From positions 1 through 11,528 of the forward strand of contig CATVZP010000063.1 of assembly GCA_958348565.1 (NCBI GenBank): a stretch of 11,528 nt of DNA. The letters are read 5' to 3'. The notes under the pieces are model-generated. The model saw only the letters and a list, made by a program, of their open reading frames with translations. It had not been told where the DNA came from and ran no database searches. A program made the translations under genes and the position numbers. This DNA comes from an uncultured Collinsella sp. (GTDB lineage Bacteria > Actinomycetota > Coriobacteriia > Coriobacteriales > Coriobacteriaceae). Positions 7,867-11,528 of the stretch are shown here, one piece after another. The first letter of the stretch is position 1; every line of letters starts with the position of its first letter.

Positions 7867-7903
7867 AAACCACCACAAAGGTGCCTGTCCCTATCGTGGT
7901 GGT
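7867..7903. repeat. REP-like hairpin with GGTGCCTGTCC core, copy 2 (decayed)
   Basis: This segment is homologous to 839-879. The core GGTGCCTGTCCC is kept, but only the outer 8 bp still pair (ACCACCAC 7869-7876 with GTGGTGGT 7896-7903), because the inner right arm reads CTATC where CTTTG is needed. It is either a degenerating copy or one under no folding constraint. The rest of the 7904-7918 stretch shows nothing I can name. Confidence 0.65.
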
Positions 7904-7918
7904 CGGGCGGCTGGCATA

Positions 7919-7958
7919 GAAAAAAGTCCCCGCCGGGCGTGTGCTCGACGGGGACTTT
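7919..7958 (-). terminator. Intrinsic terminator of the nfnA-nfnB operon
   Basis: Read on the minus strand, AAAGTCCCCG and CGGGGACTTT form a perfect 10-bp stem (7949-7958 with 7923-7932) followed by a T-run. It starts about 30 nt after the nfnB stop codon. Its position between converging transcription units suits it to insulate them, although the + strand side lacks a good T-tract. Confidence 0.85.
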
Positions 7959-7986
7959 GCCGTTTGGTGGCTAGCGCTGCGGGTGA

Positions 7987-9396
7987 TTACTCGCCCAGCA
8001 GGCTCTTGGTGATGGAAGCGGCGGCCTTCTTGCCGGCGCCCATCGCCAGAATGACCGTAGCGGCACCGGTGACGATGTCGCCGCCGGCCCAGATGCGGGG
8101 ATCGGTGGTCTGGCCGGTCTCCTCGTCGGCAACGATGTAGCCCCACTTGTTGAGCTCCATCTTGCCGCCGATCTTCTTTGCGAAGGGGTTGGCGTTGGTG
8201 CCGATAGCCGAGATCGCGACGTCGCAGGGGATCTCCTCGATGGCGCCCTCGATGGGCACCGGACGACGACGGCCGGACTCGTCGGGCTCGCCGAGCTCCA
8301 TCTTCTGGACCTTGACGGCGCACACGGAGCCGTCCTCGCCAGCGACAAACTCGAGCGGGGAGACGAGCGGCAGGACCTCGACGCCCTCGGCCTTAGCATG
8401 GTGCAGCTCGGCGCGACGGCAGGGCATCTCGTCCTCGGTACGACGGTAGGCGATGATGGCGTGCTCGGCGCCCAGGCGCTTGGCGGTACGGACGGCGTCC
8501 ATAGCCACGTTGCCGCCACCAAAGACGACGACGTTCTTGCCGTGCTTGGTGGGGGTGTCGTACTCGGGGAACTTGTTGGCCTTCATCAGGTTCACGCGGG
8601 TGAGGTACTCGTTAGCGAAGAAGACGTTGGGCAGGTTCTCGCCGGGGACGTTGAGGAACTTGGGCAGGCCAGCGCCGGTCGCCACGTAGATGGCGTCGAA
8701 GCCCTGCTCGAACAGCTCCTCGGCCGTGGCCATGTTGCCCACGACGGAGTTGTACTCAAACTTGACGCCCATGTCCTCCAGGCCGTCAATCTCGCGCTTG
8801 ACGACTGCCTTGGGCAGACGGAACTCGGGGATGCCGTAGACCAGCACGCCGCCGCCGGTGAAGAAGGCCTCGAAGACGGTGACGTCAAAGCCGTTACGGG
8901 CGAGCTCGCCAGCGCAGGTGATGCCGGACGGGCCGGAGCCGACGACGGCGACCTTCTTGCCGTTCTTGGGGGCCATCTTGGGCGTGGAGGCGAGCTCGGG
9001 GCGGTCGCCCAGGAAGCGCTCGAGCTGGCCGATGGCCACGGGCTCGGACTTCTTGCCACGGATACACTTGCCTTCGCACTGGTTCTCCTGCGGGCAGACG
9101 CGACCGCAGATGGCGGGAAGCATGGAGTCCTCGCGGATGGTATCGAGAGCGCCGCCGAAGTCCTTTGCGCGGATCTGCTCGATAAAGCGGGGGATGTTGA
9201 TGTTGACGGGGCAGCCCTCAACACAGAACGGCTTCTTGCAGTTGAGGCAGCGCTCGGCCTCGGCCAGCGCCATCTCCTCGGTGAAGCCCTTGTCGACGGG
9301 GCGGAAGTCGCAGGCGCGCTCGGCAGCCGGCTCCTCGTTATCGGGGGTGCGGGGCGACTTCATATCGGCAACGAAACGACCGTTAACTAGTGGCAT
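7987..9396 (-). CDS. nfnB: NfnB/GltD-type NADPH-binding iron-sulfur flavoprotein (469 aa)
   Basis: This is probably the large subunit of NADH-dependent reduced ferredoxin:NADP+ oxidoreductase, a cytoplasmic flavin-based bifurcating enzyme that links NADH, NADPH and ferredoxin pools. The N-terminal part carries two cysteine clusters for [4Fe-4S] centres: C50-x2-C53-x4-C58-x3-C62 followed by Pro, and C97-x3-C101-x5-C107-x3-C111. An FAD dinucleotide fold follows (VVGSGPSG, 151-158), then an NADP fold (VFGGGNVAMD, 291-300), and a C-terminal FAD contact (WAGGDIVTGAATVILAMGAG, about 436-455). The length matches family members of about 465 aa. The ATG at 9396 overlaps the nfnA stop by 10 nt and has a GAGGAAAAGAG stretch upstream, implying translational coupling. 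The alternative name, glutamate synthase small subunit, is less likely because no large subunit is adjacent and an NfnA partner is. Annotations such as sulfide dehydrogenase describe the same family. Confidence 0.88.
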   Translation of the reverse strand: MPLVNGRFVADMKSPRTPDNEEPAAERACDFRPVDKGFTEEMALAEAERCLNCKKPFCVEGCPVNINIPRFIEQIRAKDFGGALDTIREDSMLPAICGRVCPQENQCEGKCIRGKKSEPVAIGQLERFLGDRPELASTPKMAPKNGKKVAVVGSGPSGITCAGELARNGFDVTVFEAFFTGGGVLVYGIPEFRLPKAVVKREIDGLEDMGVKFEYNSVVGNMATAEELFEQGFDAIYVATGAGLPKFLNVPGENLPNVFFANEYLTRVNLMKANKFPEYDTPTKHGKNVVVFGGGNVAMDAVRTAKRLGAEHAIIAYRRTEDEMPCRRAELHHAKAEGVEVLPLVSPLEFVAGEDGSVCAVKVQKMELGEPDESGRRRPVPIEGAIEEIPCDVAISAIGTNANPFAKKIGGKMELNKWGYIVADEETGQTTDPRIWAGGDIVTGAATVILAMGAGKKAAASITKSLLGE

Positions 9397-10226
9397 GCGC
9401 AGCTCTTTTCCTCATAGGCCTTGAGGGACTCGCCCTCTTCGGAACGGTAAGCGGCCTGGCGGGCACGAAGGTCATCCCAGTCGACCAGGGTGGCATCGAA
9501 GTCGGGGCCGTCGACGCAAGCGAACTTGGTCACGCCGCCCACCTCGACGCGGCAGCAGCCGCACATGCCGGTGCCGTCAACCATGATGGGGTTGAGCGAC
9601 GCGGTGATGGGGGTGTCGTACTTCTGGGCGGTGAGGGTCGAGAACTTCATCATCGGAACGGGGCCGACGCAGAAGACCTGGCTCACGGCCTTGTCCTGCA
9701 GCAGGCGCTCCAGCGGAGCGGTGACAACGCCCTGCTCGCCGTAGGAGCCGTCGTCAGTGGTGATGTGGATGTGATCTTCGTCGAGGAGCTCGCGGAACTG
9801 GTCCTCCATGAGCAGGAGGTCCTTGGTGCGGGCGCCCATGATGGCGTGCACCTCGTGGCCGGTCTCGACCAGGTGCTTGGCGACCGGGAAGGCGATTGCC
9901 AAGCCGACGCCGCCGCCAATGACAGCGCAGGGGCCCTCAGCCATCTCGGTGGGAACGCCCAGCGGGCCCACGACGTCGCGCAGCGACTCGCCAGCCTCGT
10001 AGGTGGACAGCATCTCGGTGGTCTTGCCGATCACCATGAAGATGAACTCGACCCAGCCCTCGTCACCGTTCCAGCCGGCCAGGGTAAACGGGACACGCTC
10101 GCCCGTCTCGTTGGCGCGAACCATGAGGAACTGTCCAGCGTGCGCATGCTTGGCGATTGCAGGCGCCTCGATGCGGAACTTGAACACCTTCTCCGAGAAC
10201 TGCGTCTTCTCCAGGATCTTATACAT
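9387..10226 (-). CDS. nfnA: NfnA-type FAD/NAD-binding [2Fe-2S] subunit (279 aa)
   Basis: This is the small subunit expected to pair with NfnB. It belongs to the ferredoxin-NADP reductase / PyrK-like family and takes hydride from NAD(H) through FAD to a [2Fe-2S] centre. Visible features in order: the FAD-binding RVPFTLA (45-51), the pyrophosphate loop GGGVGLA (104-110), the nicotinamide-side motif CVGPVPMM (186-193), and the iron-sulfur signature DGTGMCGCCR (217-226) with FACVDGP (236-241). D217, C222, C225 and C237 are the likely ligands, since NfnA structures are known for Asp plus three Cys ligation. C224 is an extra cysteine where I expect a small residue. The C-terminus ends in CACH, which is unusual to my eye. 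AGAGAGGGG lies just upstream of the ATG at 10226. A free-standing PyrK is less likely, because NfnB follows directly and no pyrD is present. Confidence 0.88.
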   Translation of the reverse strand: MYKILEKTQFSEKVFKFRIEAPAIAKHAHAGQFLMVRANETGERVPFTLAGWNGDEGWVEFIFMVIGKTTEMLSTYEAGESLRDVVGPLGVPTEMAEGPCAVIGGGVGLAIAFPVAKHLVETGHEVHAIMGARTKDLLLMEDQFRELLDEDHIHITTDDGSYGEQGVVTAPLERLLQDKAVSQVFCVGPVPMMKFSTLTAQKYDTPITASLNPIMVDGTGMCGCCRVEVGGVTKFACVDGPDFDATLVDWDDLRARQAAYRSEEGESLKAYEEKSCACH

Positions 10227-10292
10227 AGAACCCCTCTCTTGTTAGGGCTGCCGAACCGTGCCTCCACGGAAATGGACGGTAGCCCGAATAAA

Positions 10293-10327
10293 ACCGTACG
10301 TGCACAGGCGTTGTGCAGACATACGGT
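10293..10327 (-). promoter_or_regulatory. Stem-loop in the nfnA leader
   Basis: On the minus strand ACCGTA (10322-10327) pairs with TACGGT (10293-10298) and TGCACA with TGTGCA inside it, with a small internal loop and the 5-nt loop ACGCC. TTTATT follows, so it could act as an early terminator/attenuator. It sits at the start point expected from the TATAAT box, so it could equally be an operator or a 5'-end stabiliser. The function is inferred from shape only. Confidence 0.4.
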
Positions 10328-10331
10328 GCAA

Positions 10332-10337
10332 ATTATA
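10332..10337 (-). promoter_or_regulatory. Candidate -10 box for nfnA-nfnB
   Basis: The minus strand reads GGGTATAATTTG here, a perfect TATAAT about 100 nt before the nfnA start. No good -35 lies at 16-18 nt; the closest match, GTGACA at 10350-10355, is only 12 nt away. Either an activator is used or the match is accidental. Confidence 0.4.
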
Positions 10338-10400
10338 CCCTCATGGACATGTCACTTACGTGTGTCTTCGGCGGTTGGGAGCAGGGTTTATCCACTTCGG

Positions 10401-10598
10401 CCTACCAAACAGGGGCAGGTTTATTTTGGTCAGTTTTATCGGGTAAAACGGCAAAGGGGGCCGGCCTCGGGTTGTGATGAGGCCGGCCCCCTTTGGGGTG
10501 CTATGTGCGTATGGCGGCGCGCGGTTTATTGCGATGCCGCAACTGGGGCGTTTCCGCAGGTAAAACCTGACAAAATAAACCTGTCCCTAAATGGTAGG
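10401..10598. mobile_element. REP/MITE-like element with ~38-bp inverted ends between nfnA and pth
   Basis: The left end (10401-10437) and right end (10560-10598) are imperfect inverted copies. Both share CCTACC, then AGGG(G/A)CAGGTTTATTTT, then GTCAG and a TTTTA tract. The right end reaches to within 3 nt of the pth stop. The CTGTCCC core and AGGTTTA flank resemble REP sequences served in trans by RAYT transposases; there is no transposase inside. A strong 16-bp hairpin lies in the middle. This is the main content of the 374-nt gap between nfnA and pth. Confidence 0.65.
10453..10494 (-). terminator. Strong GC-rich hairpin downstream of pth, probable terminator
   Basis: AAAGGGGGCCGGCCTC (10453-10468) and GAGGCCGGCCCCCTTT (10479-10494) pair perfectly over 16 bp around a 10-nt loop. 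On the minus strand the stem ends in CTTTGCCGTTTT, a broken T-tract. It is the first strong stem after pth and separates it from nfnA. It lies inside the REP-like element, so it may instead be that element's own structure. Confidence 0.6.
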
Positions 10599-10600
10599 TT

Positions 10601-11230
10601 TTAGTGCTTGCCGTTGGCGGAGGCGGCGCCGTTGACGTGGTCGCGGGCATAGATCACGCCGTGCACGATGGCGAGACCCGCGGCGTCTGCGGCGCGGGCG
10701 CAGGTGTCCTGGAAGTCCTCGGCCTCGCGGGCGCGTAGCTGCTTGAGCACGTAGTCGGCGACGGCCATCTTGCCGGGAGGGTTGCCGATGCCGGTGCGGA
10801 TGCGGCTGAAGTCGCGGCTGCCCATCTTGTCGATGATGGAACGCAGGCCGTTGTGGCCAGCATGGCCACCGCCCACCTTAACACGCACGTCGCCGGCGGG
10901 AATATCGAGCTCGTCGTGGATTACGAGCAGCTCCTCGGCCTTGATTTTGTACTCGCGGCAGAGCTTGGAGATGGGACCGCCTGAGGTATTCATGTACGAC
11001 TGCGGTTTGACCAGCACAATCTGGCGCTTGCCGCTCTCTTCCTCGGGATCGTTGATGTTGATGAGCGCGACCTCGGCGCCTGCCTGGTTTTTCCAGTACG
11101 TGACACCGGCCTGACGGGCCAGCTCGTCGATTGCCTTAAAGCCGGCGTTGTGACGGGTCTCGGCATATTCCTCACCCGGGTTGCCAAGCCCGGCAACCAT
11201 GCGAATCTTGAGCGGCTGTGCAGCTGCCAT
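10601..11230 (-). CDS. pth: Peptidyl-tRNA hydrolase (209 aa)
   Basis: Cleaves the ester bond of peptidyl-tRNAs that drop off ribosomes, recycling tRNA in the cytoplasm. The family signature is clear: MVAGLGNPGEEYAETRHNAG (11-30), with the conserved Asn17 and catalytic His27; SYMNTSGG with Asn81; HDELD with Asp106, which orients the histidine; and GGGHAGHNGLRS (120-131). GTGIGNP-type sequence (RTGIGNPPG, 145-153) is also present. The length fits Pth1. I chose the ATG at 11230 because AAAGGAAG lies just upstream of it; a start at 11269 would add 13 residues with no family counterpart, and the internal Met at residue 11 is a further option. The probable prs upstream matches the common Gram-positive order prs-(ctc)-pth. 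A hairpin lies on each side. Confidence 0.95.
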   Translation of the reverse strand: MAAAQPLKIRMVAGLGNPGEEYAETRHNAGFKAIDELARQAGVTYWKNQAGAEVALININDPEEESGKRQIVLVKPQSYMNTSGGPISKLCREYKIKAEELLVIHDELDIPAGDVRVKVGGGHAGHNGLRSIIDKMGSRDFSRIRTGIGNPPGKMAVADYVLKQLRAREAEDFQDTCARAADAAGLAIVHGVIYARDHVNGAASANGKH

Positions 11231-11233
11231 ATG

Positions 11234-11241
11234 CTTCCTTT
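11234..11241 (-). promoter_or_regulatory. Ribosome binding site fixing the pth start
   Basis: The minus strand reads AAAGGAAG with its AGGA core 5 nt before the ATG at 11230, which favours this start over the longer one at 11269. Confidence 0.75.
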
Positions 11242-11344
11242 CGTTACACAAAAGTTCAATCAACGACAAAGGCTACCACGCCCGCCGAAGGCGAGGAAAG
11301 GTTGCAGCAAAGTCATTTCAGAAAACAGCTGCCCCGAGACAGCA

Positions 11345-11449
11345 GGAAGCCCCGGACACGCCGGGAGGGGTTATCAAAGCGAACATCCCGCAGCCGCAAA
11401 GCGGCGAGGACGTTCGCGTGATAACCCCGCAAGCGTGTCCGGGGCTTCC
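11345..11449 (-). repeat. 105-nt multi-part hairpin between probable prs and pth
   Basis: An outer 16-bp perfect stem (11345-11360 with 11434-11449) and a 10-bp perfect stem GGGGTTATCA/TGATAACCCC (11367-11376 with 11419-11428) enclose GCGAAC/GTTCGC (11379-11384 with 11412-11417) and a terminal CCGC-AAA-GCGG hairpin (11394-11404). Short unpaired stretches separate the stems. It starts 24 nt after the stop of the upstream gene on the minus strand. There is no clean T-tract, so a terminator role is possible but not typical. A structured RNA or a mobile inverted repeat also fits. The rest of 11231-11472 shows no gene. Confidence 0.7.
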
Positions 11450-11472
11450 GGAGGGATGCGAGGGTCGAGCGA

Positions 11473-11528
11473 CTACAGCGCGAAGTCGCCGCCGACGAGC
11501 GTGGAGACGGGCTCCTCGTGGTAAACGG
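11473..11528 (-). CDS. prs: C-terminal end of an upstream gene, probably ribose-phosphate pyrophosphokinase (partial)
   Basis: On the minus strand the window edge is open for 17 codons reading VYHEEPVSTLVGGDFAL, then TAG at 11473-11475. The pattern (aromatic/His, EEPVS, Leu) resembles the C-terminus of PRPP synthetases, which typically end in a helix followed by ESVS-x-LF. The position just upstream of pth is where prs often lies in Gram-positives. Only the last residues are visible, so the identity is tentative, though a real coding end here is likely. Confidence 0.45.
   Translation of the reverse strand, partial: VYHEEPVSTLVGGDFAL

Larger units (their letters stand above)
7476..7903 (+). 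repeat. Duplicated block, copy 2
   Basis: This is the counterpart of 446-878, running from the LASTG codons of the giant gene through the second array and the decayed REP-like hairpin. The homology stops at about 7903, just before the minus-strand terminator of the nfn operon. In copy 1 the corresponding point is followed by the palindrome upstream of the giant gene. Confidence 0.85.

Noticed and set aside
7987..9396. Glutamate synthase small subunit (GltD)
   Set aside because: The fold is shared, but the adjacent, overlapping NfnA-type partner and absence of a glutamate synthase large subunit favour NfnB.
8398..10604. Plus-strand open frames opposite nfnB and nfnA (8398-9390, 9390-10604)
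   Set aside because: They are antisense shadows of well-recognised oxidoreductase genes, with Leu/Gly/Ala/Asp-rich low-information translations.
11231..11269. Longer pth start at 11269
   Set aside because: The extra 13 residues have no counterpart in the family, and the ATG at 11230 has a good AAAGGAAG site.
11377..11418. LexA-type SOS box from CGAACATCC and GTTCG
   Set aside because: The half-sites are the arms of the long hairpin, about 27 nt apart, not the 4-nt spacing of an actinobacterial SOS box.

Overview
The window looks like a chromosomal segment of a high-GC Gram-positive gut actinobacterium, most likely class Coriobacteriia (Collinsella-like). This is inferred from the GC-rich coding style, two giant LAxTG-anchored surface proteins with KRRK(H/R) tails, and an NfnA/NfnB-type oxidoreductase pair near pth. 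The genus is my recognition, not a computed result.

Layout. The left two thirds run on the + strand. First comes the 3' end of a cell-wall-anchored surface protein (2-553). A ~430-nt intergenic region follows. Then there is one very large gene (981-7583, 2200 aa) for a secreted, LRR/Ig-type, sortase-anchored protein, followed by a second ~400-nt intergenic region. The right third runs on the - strand: the tail of an upstream gene, probably prs (11473-11528), then pth (10601-11230), nfnA-like (9387-10226) and nfnB-like (7987-9396). The last two overlap by 10 nt and form one operon. The two halves converge at about 7.6-7.98 kb, where a clear minus-strand intrinsic terminator lies (7919-7958).

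The most unusual content is non-coding. Each surface gene is followed by an array of six 15-nt repeats in alternating orientation, forming three inverted repeats that all have a spacer of exactly 25 nt. The 12 arms (two arrays) vary at one position only, and at that position every pair remains compatible with RNA pairing in the + strand transcript (A-U, G-C or G-U). Spacers and flanks have diverged far more. The array, the adjoining REP-like hairpin and the sorting-signal coding end are duplicated together at a constant offset (about 7030 nt, with a single 3-nt indel). The result is a cassette-like unit of surface-gene end plus structured tail.

Other non-coding structure includes REP/RAYT-like repeats sharing a CTGTCCC core (839-879, 7867-7903, 10401-10598), a palindrome enclosing TATATAT just before the giant gene, a strong hairpin downstream of pth, a stem-loop in the nfnA leader, and a 105-nt multi-part hairpin between prs and pth. 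I saw no tRNA, rRNA, transposase gene or CRISPR array.
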